The translations under genes and the position numbers were made by a program. Shown in pieces: positions 49,592 through 57,968 of a stretch of DNA of 64,000 nt; positions within the stretch are counted from its first letter, which is position 1, and each line of letters begins with the position of its first letter. The stretch is from NCBI RefSeq assembly GCF_018343775.1, contig NZ_CP074349.1, positions 2,904,001 through 2,968,000 of the forward strand. The letters run 5' to 3'. Below the pieces are notes generated by a model that was not told the DNA's origin, did no database searches, and saw only the letters and a program-made list of their open reading frames with translations. Source of the DNA: Pseudomonas cichorii (lineage in GTDB: Bacteria; Pseudomonadota; Gammaproteobacteria; Pseudomonadales; Pseudomonadaceae).

Positions 49592-50767
49592 ATGCCAAAG
49601 TTCAAATTTCGCAAAACCGTTATCACTCTCGGTCTGGTGGTTGCTGCCGGGGTTCTGTATGCCGCGACTCGCTCCGAGGAAGCACCGCCCCAATACCTGA
49701 CAGCCAAGGCCGAGCGCAGCGACATCGAGAATTCGGTGCTGGCTACCGGCGTTCTGCAAGGCGTCAGGCAGGTCGATGTCGGTGCCCAGGTGTCCGGCCA
49801 GTTGAAGTCTCTCAAGGTCCAGCTGGGAGATGAGGTCAAGAAAGGGCAGTGGCTGGCCGAGATCGACCCGGTCGTATTGCAGAATTCCCTGCGTCAGGCT
49901 CAGGTCAATGAAGAGGACCTGATCGCCAAGAAGGAAGCCACGGCAGCGCAACTGGGCCAGGCCAAGGCCACCTACGAGCGTTATTTGAACCTGCTGCCGG
50001 CCAACGCAATCTCGAAGCAGGATTTCGAGACGGCCAAGGCGGATTTTCATGTTCAGGATGCCAACCTGCGCTCCTTGAATGCTCAGCTCAAGGATGCCCG
50101 TATCCAGGTGGAAACCGCCCGGGTCAACCTGGGGTATACGCGCATTGTCGCGCCCATCGATGGCGCCGTGGTGGGCATCGTGACCCAGGAAGGCCAGACC
50201 GTCATCGCCCAGCAACTGGCGCCGGTGCTGCTCAAACTGGCCGATCTGGACACCATGACTGTCAAGGCTCAGGTTTCCGAAGCGGATGTGATTCACATCA
50301 AACAAGGCCAGGAAGTCTATTTCACGATCCTGGGCGAGTCCGACAAGCGCTACTACGGCAAATTGCGCGGTATCGAGCCTGCGCCGCAGAACTTCCTGGA
50401 AACCCAGGCCAACAACTCCAGTCGCCAGAACACAGCGGTTTTCTATAACGCGCTGTTCGATGTGCCCAATCCTGATCACAAGCTGCGCATTTCGATGACC
50501 GCGCAGGTGCGTATCGTCCTTTCCAAGGCCTCTGGTGTGCTGACAGTGCCTGTTGCGGCCTTGGGCGACAAAGATACTGATGGCCGCTTTGCGGTTCGCG
50601 TACTGGATGCTCAAGGTGTGGCGCAGGTTCGCAAGGTCAAGACCGGGATCAATAACAATGTCCGGGTGCAGATCGATGACGGGCTGCAGGAAGGTGATCA
50701 GGTGGTCATCGGTGAACCTTCCACCTCGACGGCGACTGCAACCGCAACGTCGGGGGCTGGCGCATGA
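49592..50767 (+). CDS. macA: MacA-like periplasmic adaptor (membrane fusion protein) of a peptide exporter
   Basis: A 391-residue protein that bridges an inner-membrane MacB transporter to an outer-membrane channel. One N-terminal membrane anchor (about residues 8-26) is followed by a biotinyl-lipoyl-like segment (VDVGAQVSGQLKSLKV), a coiled-coil hairpin (about 100-180), the second lipoyl half (NLGYTRIVAPIDG) and beta-barrel regions to the C-terminus. It lies 81 bases after the nine-module synthetase and its stop overlaps the macB start (ATGA at 50764-50767). Homologs in this position export syringopeptin and corpeptin, so export of the peptide made here is the likely role. No clear ribosome site precedes the ATG. 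A paralogue lies at 58282-59490. Confidence 0.93.
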   Translation: MPKFKFRKTVITLGLVVAAGVLYAATRSEEAPPQYLTAKAERSDIENSVLATGVLQGVRQVDVGAQVSGQLKSLKVQLGDEVKKGQWLAEIDPVVLQNSLRQAQVNEEDLIAKKEATAAQLGQAKATYERYLNLLPANAISKQDFETAKADFHVQDANLRSLNAQLKDARIQVETARVNLGYTRIVAPIDGAVVGIVTQEGQTVIAQQLAPVLLKLADLDTMTVKAQVSEADVIHIKQGQEVYFTILGESDKRYYGKLRGIEPAPQNFLETQANNSSRQNTAVFYNALFDVPNPDHKLRISMTAQVRIVLSKASGVLTVPVAALGDKDTDGRFAVRVLDAQGVAQVRKVKTGINNNVRVQIDDGLQEGDQVVIGEPSTSTATATATSGAGA

Positions 50768-52728
50768 CGACTCAACCGTTACTGGAACTGCAGGGCATTA
50801 CCCGTCGTTTCAGCGCAGGCGCCAAGGATTTCATTGCCCTGGATAACATCAACCTGACCATCAATGAAGGGGAACTGGTCGCGATCATCGGCGCATCCGG
50901 GTCGGGCAAGTCGACACTGATGAACGTGCTTGGCTGTCTCGATCATGCCGATGCCGGGAGCTACAAGGTCAGTGGACGTGAAACCCATGCGCTGACGGAT
51001 GACGAGCTGGCAGCCCTCAGGCGCGATCATTTCGGTTTCATCTTTCAGCGTTATCACCTGCTTGGGCACTTGAGTGCTGTGAATAACGTCGAGATGCCTG
51101 CGATCTATGCTGGTGTCGGCGAGTCAGCCCGAAATGACAGGGCGCAAGAGCTTCTGTCACGTCTGGGGCTGGGGGAGCATCTGAGCAATCGGCCCAATCA
51201 GCTCTCTGGCGGTCAGCAGCAACGGGTCAGTATTGCGCGAGCCTTGATGAATGGAGGCGAGATCATTCTCGCCGACGAGCCGACCGGAGCGCTGGACACC
51301 GCCAGCGGCAAGGAGGTGATGAAGATTCTGCTGGAACTCAATGCGGCCGGGCGCACGGTCATTCTGGTGACTCACGATGAGAAGGTTGCAGCGCATGCGC
51401 AGCGAGTCATCGAGATATCCGATGGCAAGATTGTCAGTGATCGTATCAATCCTGATCGTCAGGCCCCGCAAGACCAGGAGCAGGATCAGTTACCGACAAA
51501 AAACCGGAAGGGCAATCGCCTGGTGGCCAGCTTCGAGCTGTTTCGCGAGGCCTTCACCATGGCCTGGGTTGCGCTGATATCGCACCGCATGCGCACCTTG
51601 CTGACCATGCTGGGGATTGTCATCGGCATTACGTCCGTAGTGTCTATCGTGGCGGTCGGCGAGGGCGCCAAACGCTATGTGCTCAATGACATCGCCGCCA
51701 TTGGCAGCACGACCATCGAGATATTCCCCGGGACCGACTGGGGAGACAGCCGCTCAGCGGCGATCGAAACGCTCTCCCTGGGTGACGTCGCGGCGCTGGG
51801 AGAGCAGTACTACATTGACAGCGCCACGCCCAACGTCGGTCGCAACCTGCTGCTGCGCTATCAGAATCTCGACGTGACCGCGACAGTCAACGGAGTAGGC
51901 GACAACTATTTCCGTGTACGGGGCATCAAGATGGGAGAGGGCGTGGGCTTCAGCAAGGAAGACAGCATTCGCCAGGCCCAGGTGGTGGTGATCGATCACA
52001 ACACCCGTATACGTCTGTTCGGGCCTAAAACCGATCCGTTGGGTCAGGTGATTCTGGTGGATAACCTGCCCTGTGTCGTCATTGGTGTGACCGAAGACAA
52101 GAAGAGCGTCTTCAACACCAGCAAAAACCTGAATGTATGGATGCCTTACGAAACGGCGTCCGGACGTTTGCTGGGCCAGCGTTATCTGGACAGCATCACG
52201 GTGCGGGTCAAGGACGGTCAGCCGAGCAAGCTGGTGGAAGAAAACCTGACCAAACTTATCGAGAAACGTCACGGCACCAAGGATTTCTTCACCTACAACC
52301 TGGACAGCATCATGCAGACCGTGCAGAAGACCAGTCAGTCCCTGGCGCTGCTGTTGTCGCTGATCGCGGTGATTTCCCTGGTGGTCGGCGGTATCGGCGT
52401 CATGAATATCATGCTGGTATCGGTGACTGAACGTACCCGCGAGATCGGCATCAGGATGGCGGTGGGCGCAAGGCCTTCTGACATTCGCCAGCAGTTTCTG
52501 GTCGAGGCGGTCATGGTTTGCCTGCTGGGCGGCCTGATCGGCATTGGCCTGTCCTTTGCCATCGGTTATGTGTTTTCCCTGCTGGTCAAGGAATGGCAGA
52601 TGGTGTTTTCGCTGGGATCGATCATCACGGCGTTCGTCTGTTCCACCCTGATCGGCATCGTGTTCGGCTTTGTACCTGCACGCAATGCGGCACGTCTTGA
52701 TCCCATCGAGGCTCTTGCACGGGACTGA
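50764..52728 (+). CDS. macB: MacB-like ABC exporter (ATPase-permease fusion)
   Basis: A 654-residue inner-membrane transporter, the usual length for MacB. The N-terminal ATPase has Walker A GASGSGKST (43-51), signature LSGGQQQ (about 147-153) and Walker B ILADE (about 168-172). The family permease part follows: one membrane span at about 275-300, a large periplasmic domain (about 305-525), and three C-terminal spans with the FtsX-type ERTREIGIRMAVGA motif. It is translationally coupled to macA. With MacA and an outer-membrane factor it drives peptide efflux. The neighbouring OprM-like gene is a candidate third component, although it is transcribed from the other strand. Confidence 0.95.
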   Translation: MTTQPLLELQGITRRFSAGAKDFIALDNINLTINEGELVAIIGASGSGKSTLMNVLGCLDHADAGSYKVSGRETHALTDDELAALRRDHFGFIFQRYHLLGHLSAVNNVEMPAIYAGVGESARNDRAQELLSRLGLGEHLSNRPNQLSGGQQQRVSIARALMNGGEIILADEPTGALDTASGKEVMKILLELNAAGRTVILVTHDEKVAAHAQRVIEISDGKIVSDRINPDRQAPQDQEQDQLPTKNRKGNRLVASFELFREAFTMAWVALISHRMRTLLTMLGIVIGITSVVSIVAVGEGAKRYVLNDIAAIGSTTIEIFPGTDWGDSRSAAIETLSLGDVAALGEQYYIDSATPNVGRNLLLRYQNLDVTATVNGVGDNYFRVRGIKMGEGVGFSKEDSIRQAQVVVIDHNTRIRLFGPKTDPLGQVILVDNLPCVVIGVTEDKKSVFNTSKNLNVWMPYETASGRLLGQRYLDSITVRVKDGQPSKLVEENLTKLIEKRHGTKDFFTYNLDSIMQTVQKTSQSLALLLSLIAVISLVVGGIGVMNIMLVSVTERTREIGIRMAVGARPSDIRQQFLVEAVMVCLLGGLIGIGLSFAIGYVFSLLVKEWQMVFSLGSIITAFVCSTLIGIVFGFVPARNAARLDPIEALARD

Positions 52729-52738
52729 GCCCTGCAGC

Positions 52739-52760
52739 CAGCCCCGGTTCCCCGGGGCTG
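52739..52760 (+). other. GC-rich hairpin just after macB
   Basis: CAGCCCCGG and CCGGGGCTG form a perfect 9-base stem with a TTCC loop, 11 bases after the macB stop, without a T tract. Confidence 0.5.
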
Positions 52761-52800
52761 AAGCGGCTGAATGAGAAGAGGGTTGCGCTGCTGGAAAGAA

Positions 52801-52850
52801 GCAAGGGTATCGGTCAGTACATCCCAGGGATGTAGAACCGATACCCTTGC
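52801..52850. other. Long two-part perfect inverted repeat between convergent genes
   Basis: Outer arms GCAAGGGTATCGGT (52801-52814) and its exact complement (52837-52850) enclose an inner repeat TACATCC/GGATGTA (52818-52834). The result is a 50-base, nearly fully paired hairpin with small internal bulges and no T tract on the + strand. Confidence 0.65.
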
Positions 52851-52879
52851 GAAAGGCAGTGAACGTTGAAGAAGTGGAG

Positions 52880-52900
52880 GGCTGTCTCAGACAGCCTTTT
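52880..52900 (+). terminator. Rho-independent terminator of macA-macB
   Basis: GGCTGTC and GACAGCC pair around a TCA loop, followed by TTTT. The loop is the stop codon (read on the other strand) of the convergent luxR gene, so terminator and coding end overlap. Confidence 0.75.
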
Positions 52901-53729
52901 GATAGACGCCGGCAACAGTGACACTGCGTTTGGTGTCGGTTGAATGCAGCCAGCGAAGCAGCGGGCTGCGCCCACCAATCCCCATCTTTACCGCTGCGCG
53001 CTTGAAATAGCTCTCTACGGTGCTGACCTTCAATTCCAGCCGTTCGGCCAGTTGAGGCACAGTGAGGCCTGCCAGCAGGCCTACGCATACCTCGGTTTCG
53101 CGCAGTGACAGGCTCAGCTCGCATGCATCCAGGCGATCAAGGAAGCGCTGGCGCAAGCTTTCCATGGCTGCATCTTCAGCAGCACCGGCGATAATCGGTG
53201 TTGGAGCCACAGCTGTGCGTACGGGCGTCAGGGTGGCGATGTGTTCTTCCACAATGGGCAACAGCATCCAGGACATGTCCTTGAGTTGCGACCGCTCCTG
53301 GCTGGTGAAAGGTTTGGACGAGGACGAGCGATAAACCGAGATGACGCAGCGTTGGCCATTGCTGTGCGATGCCAGGTGCACTTGAGGCACCTCACTCTGG
53401 TCTGTGCACTGGCTCGAGATGTCCTGTACGTCGAATCTGATGCTTTTATCGATACGGGCATTCGCAAACTGGTCGGCGCTCAGCAAGACAGGCTCCAGGC
53501 GGGGCTTTCCGGTCTGCGACATGGCATCCTGACTTGAGCTCCTGGTCATGGGAGCGGGTACTGATGCCGTTGTCGCGACCTCCACCAGCTTGGTGCGGTG
53601 CTGGGTCACATGAGTGGCGTCGACATGGAGCGAGGCACTGATCAGATCGTGAAGCAGGCGGGCAAAATGACGGCTTCCAGTACCGGTGATGACTTTACCC
53701 AGATGGGGAAAGAGTTGTTGAACGTTCAT
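52887..53729 (-). CDS. LuxR-family transcriptional regulator without AHL domain (SalA/SyrF/SyrG-type)
   Basis: A 280-residue protein with a C-terminal LuxR helix-turn-helix (about 210-265; LSLRETEVCVGLLAG, then STVESYFKRAAVKMGI). The N-terminal part has none of the conserved AHL-binding residues. Similar proteins beside syringomycin/syringopeptin and corpeptin genes (SalA, SyrF, SyrG, RfiA types) activate the synthetase and exporter genes. ATG 53729 follows a strong AAGGAAG site. It resembles the regulator at 57156-57965 in both the N-terminal region and the HTH, so the two are paralogues. A long AT-rich upstream region with a lux-type box suggests that it is itself controlled by a LuxR protein. 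The exact orthologue cannot be named from sequence alone. Confidence 0.88.
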   Translation of the reverse strand: MNVQQLFPHLGKVITGTGSRHFARLLHDLISASLHVDATHVTQHRTKLVEVATTASVPAPMTRSSSQDAMSQTGKPRLEPVLLSADQFANARIDKSIRFDVQDISSQCTDQSEVPQVHLASHSNGQRCVISVYRSSSSKPFTSQERSQLKDMSWMLLPIVEEHIATLTPVRTAVAPTPIIAGAAEDAAMESLRQRFLDRLDACELSLSLRETEVCVGLLAGLTVPQLAERLELKVSTVESYFKRAAVKMGIGGRSPLLRWLHSTDTKRSVTVAGVYQKAV

Positions 53730-54059
53730 CAGACTTCCTTTTTGTGTTAGATGAAATTTTTTTCAGTTGAATTTCTTCAACCTTCCCAATCGCGACTAAA
53801 ACGGCGACGGGCCTATGGATTAAGGTCTGGGTCGTCATCTTCCTGTACGCTTCCCAAGCCTTCCCCTTGGCGATTCAAGGGCTATTTTCTCGCAGCGAGT
53901 AATACCAGGAACTTGTAAGACTATTCAAAAAACGACATCGATCGGGTTAAACATCTATCCGGCGTTCGGCGCTCGGGTGGCGGAGTGGAGTAACTATTTG
54001 TGCGATGTCTGAATATTGAACAGTGATTGATTTTTAACTTTCACCCCGCTCTTTTACTA

Positions 54060-54075
54060 CTGTACCTAGGTACAG
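54060..54075. promoter_or_regulatory. Perfect lux-type box (CT-N12-AG)
   Basis: CTGTACCTAGGTACAG is a perfect 16-base palindrome fitting the Pseudomonas CT-N12-AG pattern bound by AHL-type LuxR proteins. On the - strand a TTAAAA hexamer (54037-54032) is placed so that the box centre would be at about -42.5 from a start near 54025, the classic LuxR activator position, driving the gene at 52887-53729. Confidence 0.6.
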
Positions 54076-54202
54076 GAATGATTCATGAGGCCGTGGGCGC
54101 GCTGTTATAACTTTTTTCAATGCCTCGAATAGTTAATGTTTATCGAAAACTTTCCTTAAGGTGAAACCTTACTAAACATTCCCGCCGTAACGTGCATCGT
54201 TT

Positions 54203-54232
54203 AAACATATACATGTTTCAAACACGTGTTTG
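54203..54232. promoter_or_regulatory. Two adjacent palindromes, possible operators
   Basis: AAACAT-ATAC-ATGTTT (54203-54218) is followed directly by the perfect 14-base palindrome CAAACACGTGTTTG (54219-54232). Spacing is about one and a half helical turns. The binding protein is unknown. Confidence 0.4.
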
Positions 54233-54274
54233 TTGAGTAAGTTGTGAGGGGATATCGTGGGGGCACGCAAACTG

Positions 54275-54291
54275 CGCACTCATTGAGTGCG
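54275..54291. other. Short dyad CGCACTCA-T-TGAGTGCG
   Basis: A 17-base perfect dyad downstream of the AHL-type luxR gene. It could be a weak terminator for that gene (reading leftward) or a protein site. No T tract is adjacent. Confidence 0.35.
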
Positions 54292-54336
54292 AGAATGTGC
54301 TTTCAATCAGGGCAAAAAGAGGAATTACTCTATCTT

Positions 54337-54373
54337 TCTGGACTAGACCAAAATGATATCTGGACTAGACCAA
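54337..54373. repeat. 15-base direct repeat at the 3' end of the AHL-type luxR gene
   Basis: TCTGGACTAGACCAA occurs at 54337-54351 and 54359-54373, a period of 22 bases. The second copy contains the gene's stop codon, so the end of the gene was partly duplicated. Confidence 0.8.
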
Positions 54374-55096
54374 GTTGAGATACATGGCTTTCATCATGGC
54401 CTGCTTCACGTTGACGCACTCCAGCTTTTCCGTCATTTGGTGAGCATAGAATTTCACAGTGCGCTCGCTGATGTTCATTATCAGGCCGATTTCACGATAG
54501 GTCTTGCCCATGCTCAGCCATCGCAGAAACTCGTTTTCACGAGGGGTGAGCCTCAGCGAATCGGAGGAGGAAGAGGGCTGCGGTCGGTTGTGGTGGGCGA
54601 GATCGCTTATGGCCTTTATCGCCAGTTGATGGGCTTTGACACTGGGCACAAAGGCTTTGTTGGCCAGGGAAGCGGCCAGGTGCATCGAGCCAAACGTGCG
54701 ACCTGGCTCATGCATCGGCACGGTGAAACCCTGCTCGATCCCGTAGTGGGCGGATTGCTCGACCACCTCCAGATTGACGTGTTTAGGCCGCAGGATCTCG
54801 TTCCAGAAGAACGGGCTCGAGGTGTTTGCCGAATGAATGATGATGGGGTCTTTCTTGTAGAGTGATTTCTTGCGGTAGGTTTCGATCCACTCGGTCGGGT
54901 AATTGCTGAATATGGAGACTCGAGAAATACCCAGGGGGGTGAGGTCCATGTGCAGGTAGGCAAAATAATCAACGTTTAACTTGCCAAACAGGGAAGCGAG
55001 CGCACTGATATATTCAGTTTCACTGGCGGCAGGGAAATTGCGCTCCGCTTCGATGAGCAAATCAAATACCTGGGAACCCGGCAGTTTTGTGTGCAT
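54365..55096 (-). CDS. LuxR-family regulator with autoinducer (AHL)-binding domain
   Basis: A 243-residue protein if started at ATG 55096; a GTG at 55129 would add 11 residues. Neither start has a clear ribosome site, and the ATG gives the usual LuxR length. The N-terminal autoinducer-binding domain keeps signature residues (a Trp and a Tyr in TEWIETYRKK, the KKDPII Asp-Pro, Trp in PFFWNEI, Gly in RTFGSMH). The C-terminal HTH reads LTPRENEFLRWLSMGKTYREIG then SERTVKFYAHQM. No luxI synthase gene is visible within the window, so it is a solo receptor at least locally. Corpeptin producers also have AHL-type LuxR control. It may act at the lux-type box 290 bases downstream of its own stop. Confidence 0.88.
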   Translation of the reverse strand: MHTKLPGSQVFDLLIEAERNFPAASETEYISALASLFGKLNVDYFAYLHMDLTPLGISRVSIFSNYPTEWIETYRKKSLYKKDPIIIHSANTSSPFFWNEILRPKHVNLEVVEQSAHYGIEQGFTVPMHEPGRTFGSMHLAASLANKAFVPSVKAHQLAIKAISDLAHHNRPQPSSSSDSLRLTPRENEFLRWLSMGKTYREIGLIMNISERTVKFYAHQMTEKLECVNVKQAMMKAMYLNLV

Positions 55097-55129
55097 AGAG
55101 TCAGTCCGATAAATATCAATCTTGGCCAC

Positions 55130-55652
55130 GCTTGTGCGTGTCTGTCACCCGGTCAAGAACGCTGAATAGTGCGAGTTTTCATCGGAAACAAATGAGGTCG
55201 TATGACAACGGATGATCAGGAAAGTTCAATGGCAAGTTCGAGGCTTGTCGTGTATGACCTGCGCCCTAAGTCTGCCGTATGTGAAAATTTCATGATTTCA
55301 AAAGTCGATGTTTACCTGCTCTAAGATTCGATGATTCACGCATGGATCCAATCATGCACGGGGATTGGAAAAAAAGCTATATCGTTTCAGCCTCTAGTGC
55401 AACCTGCAGGTGTTGGCTTTTATCATTTTTGGCTATATGAGCGGGCTGGAGTTTGCGTTGGGGTCTTTGATTGAGTGAATTAGTAACACTGCTAAATGGC
55501 TTAGTGCATATACATACATATGAGTAGGTAAAAAAATATTAATGTGTTTTGGTACGCCTAGTGCTAGCTATTTAATATTAAGGCCTGACTATCATGCTAC
55601 GCGGCTGCACTCGGCTACCACTATCATTTGAATGGATTATCGCGATGCCCGC
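55130..55652. other. AT-rich intergenic region, no convincing gene
   Basis: It lies upstream of the AHL-type luxR and downstream of the outer-membrane factor, both on the - strand, so it should hold the luxR promoter. A 40-codon open frame (55202-55324, +) has only a poor ribosome site. No perfect operator or terminator was recognised. Confidence 0.6.
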
Positions 55653-57110
55653 TTACGCTGGCGGTGCCTGGTGAGGCGCGGGTGGGAGGCTTGCCGGGGT
55701 GGTGTATTCATGCCAGCCACCACCTAGCGCCTTGTAAAGGTTGATTTCGGCCGTCAATTGGGCGAGACGGTCCGAGATCAGTGTCGATTGAGCGGTGAAC
55801 AGCGAGCGCTGGGCATCCAGCAGGGTAAGGCTGCTATCAAGGCCGCTTCTGTAACGTGCCTCTGCCAGCCGGTAGTAGTCCTCGTTGGCTTTGAGTGAGT
55901 CACGCTGCGCGATCAGTTGTTCTGTGTAGGTCTGCCTTGCCGCCAGGCCATCGGCGACTTCCTGGAATGCGGTCTGGATGCTTTTCTCATACTGTGCGAC
56001 CCGGATATCTTTCTGGATTTTCGAGTAGTCCAGGCTGGCGCGCAGGTTGCCGGCATTGAAGATCGGAATGTTGATCTGTGGCTGGAACAGCCAACCCCCT
56101 GAACCCGCCTTGAACAACCCCGACAGCGCAGTACTTGAGGTGCCTGCATTGGCAGTCAGGCTGATACTGGGAAAGAATGCGGCCCGCGCAGCGCCGATAT
56201 TGGCATTGGCGGCTTTGAGCAGGTATTCGGCTTGGAGAATGTCCGGGCGACGCTGTAACAGTTCCGAAGGCAAGCCCGCGGGTACGCTGCCAAGAAGCTC
56301 GCTGCTCAAGGGCTGCGCCGGCAGCGTATCCGAAACACTGGCACCCACCAGCAGTGTCAGGGCATTGAGGTCCTGGGCAACCAGTCTTTCGTATTGCGCC
56401 AGGCGTGCCCGCGCACTTTCCACGGATGTACGAGCCTGGCTGATGGCCAGGGCCGATGCAGTGCCTGCCGATCCTTGCTGCAGGGTCAGATTGAGACTCT
56501 GCTCATAGGTTTGCAGGGTGTCACTGGTGAGCCTGAGTTGTTCCTGATCTGCACGCCAGGTGAGGTAAGCGTTTGCCACGTTGGCCACAAGACTCAGTTG
56601 CGTACTGCGCCGTGCCTGTTCGCTGGAAAGATAGATTTCCAGATCTTCACGGGAAAGACTGCGGTTGCGGCCGAACAGGTCCAGCTCGTAGGCGCTGATA
56701 CCCAATGTGGTGGAGTAGGAGCTGCTGATGGCGCGCTTGTTGACTCCAGACAAATCGGCAGGAAGGCTCTGTCGCGTGCCTGACCCGCTCACCGAAACAG
56801 CAGGAAACAGGTCGCTGCGTTGTATGCGGTGCTGAGCCTGATAGGCCTCGAGATTGAGTACGGCCACGCGCAAGTCGCGGTTATTGGACAACGAGCTTTC
56901 GATCAGTTGGCCAAGTACCGGGTCACGAAAGAAGTTTCGCCAGCCTTGTTCCGCCGCTGCCTGACCTGCAGACGCAGTAACACCTGTCGCATAGGCTGTA
57001 CCAGTCGGATAGCTTGCAGCTACAGGTGCGGGCGGGCGTTGATAGTCGGGAATGAGAGAGCAACCGCCAAGCACTGAAGCCGCCAGGGCGCTGAGTAGGA
57101 AGTACTTCAT
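55653..57110 (-). CDS. OprM/NodT-family outer-membrane efflux lipoprotein
   Basis: A 485-residue outer-membrane channel subunit of a tripartite efflux system. ATG 57110 is preferred: AAAGG lies about 9 bases upstream and the protein then starts [17 protein letters not shown], a lipoprotein signal with a Cys at the lipobox. An upstream TTG (57137) would add nine residues ahead of the signal. Two outer-membrane efflux repeats are visible, with the typical [39 protein letters not shown] region in the centre (residues about 290-320) and a Pro/Ala-rich C-terminal tail. The gene lies 45 bases after a luxR gene on the same strand, so the two may be co-transcribed. Similar proteins next to peptin genes (PseA-type) help export the lipopeptide; here it could serve either MacA. 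Confidence 0.93.
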   Translation of the reverse strand: MKYFLLSALAASVLGGCSLIPDYQRPPAPVAASYPTGTAYATGVTASAGQAAAEQGWRNFFRDPVLGQLIESSLSNNRDLRVAVLNLEAYQAQHRIQRSDLFPAVSVSGSGTRQSLPADLSGVNKRAISSSYSTTLGISAYELDLFGRNRSLSREDLEIYLSSEQARRSTQLSLVANVANAYLTWRADQEQLRLTSDTLQTYEQSLNLTLQQGSAGTASALAISQARTSVESARARLAQYERLVAQDLNALTLLVGASVSDTLPAQPLSSELLGSVPAGLPSELLQRRPDILQAEYLLKAANANIGAARAAFFPSISLTANAGTSSTALSGLFKAGSGGWLFQPQINIPIFNAGNLRASLDYSKIQKDIRVAQYEKSIQTAFQEVADGLAARQTYTEQLIAQRDSLKANEDYYRLAEARYRSGLDSSLTLLDAQRSLFTAQSTLISDRLAQLTAEINLYKALGGGWHEYTTPASLPPAPHQAPPA

Positions 57111-57155
57111 TGAAATAGCCTTTGTGGGTACCGGCAACCCTCTGCATTCAGTGGA

Positions 57156-57965
57156 TCAGGCACTCTGGGAGACACCAATCATCCACTTCACCAGACCATG
57201 ACGTCCTTTCACGCCAAGCTTGGCTGCTGCACGTTTGAGGTAGGTTTCTATGGAGCTGTTTTTGACATGGAGTTTTTCAGCCATTTCCGGAACAGTTGAA
57301 CCGGCAAGCAAGCCAAGACAGATTTCCTTTTCACGCAATGACAGCCTGACTTCGGAGAGCGTCAGCTTTTCGTTGAAGTCTTTCTGCAACTGTTGCCCAC
57401 CCTGCATTGCTGAATCTTCTTCGGTCGGTGTGCTGAAGAGATTGCGTGTTGTCTGAGCGTGTCGCTCCAGCAAGGGCAGCAGGGTTTCGGAAAAATTCTT
57501 CAGGAAGGACAGCTCATGCAGAGAGAAATCACGCAGTGGCGGTTCCCGACGCAGAGAGATCACACAGCGCCGATTGGACTTTCGTGAAACCAGATTGCAC
57601 TGGTAAGCGACACTGGAACCCGCGTTACTGCCCGGTGCATCGTTGATTGTGTATTTGAGGTGAATCAGCAGTGAATCATCCAGGTTGAGCATCCGCGTGA
57701 GCAGCATCTGGTTGTCCGGCAATGCTGTCGGCGTTCCCAGCTTTCGCTCTGTAGCTTCGCGCCCAAGAGGCTGGATGCTTATGATGCTTGCCTCGCTTTC
57801 ATCGATAGTCCATTCGCTGAGTTCAAGGAAATCGATGGGCACAGAGGCTGCTATGAGCTGATACATATTGGAGACGAACTGCGCATCACCGACGCTCGAG
57901 ATAAGACGCCCCAGTTCAAGAAAGTAAGCCGGTTGCTTTCCCGTCATTCGTAGATTGGCATTCAT
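57156..57965 (-). CDS. LuxR-family transcriptional regulator without AHL domain (SyrF/SalA-type)
   Basis: A 269-residue protein starting at ATG 57965 (GTG 57968 is the codon before it). A GGGGG stretch about 10 bases upstream may serve as the ribosome site. The C-terminal HTH (about 205-260) reads LSLREKEICLGLLAG and SSIETYLKRAAAKLGV, closely like the regulator at 52887-53729. The N-terminal region has no AHL signature but shares a pattern with that paralogue. It is followed by the outer-membrane factor 45 bases away and is divergent from the second macA. A 20-base TGTCCC dyad lies in the shared upstream region. It probably activates lipopeptide synthesis and/or export genes. Confidence 0.88.
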   Translation of the reverse strand: MNANLRMTGKQPAYFLELGRLISSVGDAQFVSNMYQLIAASVPIDFLELSEWTIDESEASIISIQPLGREATERKLGTPTALPDNQMLLTRMLNLDDSLLIHLKYTINDAPGSNAGSSVAYQCNLVSRKSNRRCVISLRREPPLRDFSLHELSFLKNFSETLLPLLERHAQTTRNLFSTPTEEDSAMQGGQQLQKDFNEKLTLSEVRLSLREKEICLGLLAGSTVPEMAEKLHVKNSSIETYLKRAAAKLGVKGRHGLVKWMIGVSQSA

Positions 57966-57968
57966 CAC

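Larger units (their letters stand above)
53730..54364. other. AT-rich intergenic regulatory region between two luxR genes
   Basis: No convincing gene. The GC content is visibly lower than in the flanking genes. It holds several dyads listed separately (54060-54075, 54203-54232, 54275-54291) and a 15-base direct repeat. An open frame at 53751-53918 has no ribosome site. Confidence 0.7.

Noticed and set aside
52301..53124. - strand frame 51754-53124 running under macB into luxR
   Set aside because: It overlaps two clear genes in other frames and has no domain signature.
53751..53918. 55-codon + strand frame in the luxR intergenic region
   Set aside because: No ribosome site, low-complexity basic/Ser-rich product, and it overlaps the upstream region of a strand-opposed gene.
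57111..57137. TTG start for the outer-membrane factor
   Set aside because: ATG 57110 has the better ribosome site and places the lipoprotein signal at the N-terminus.
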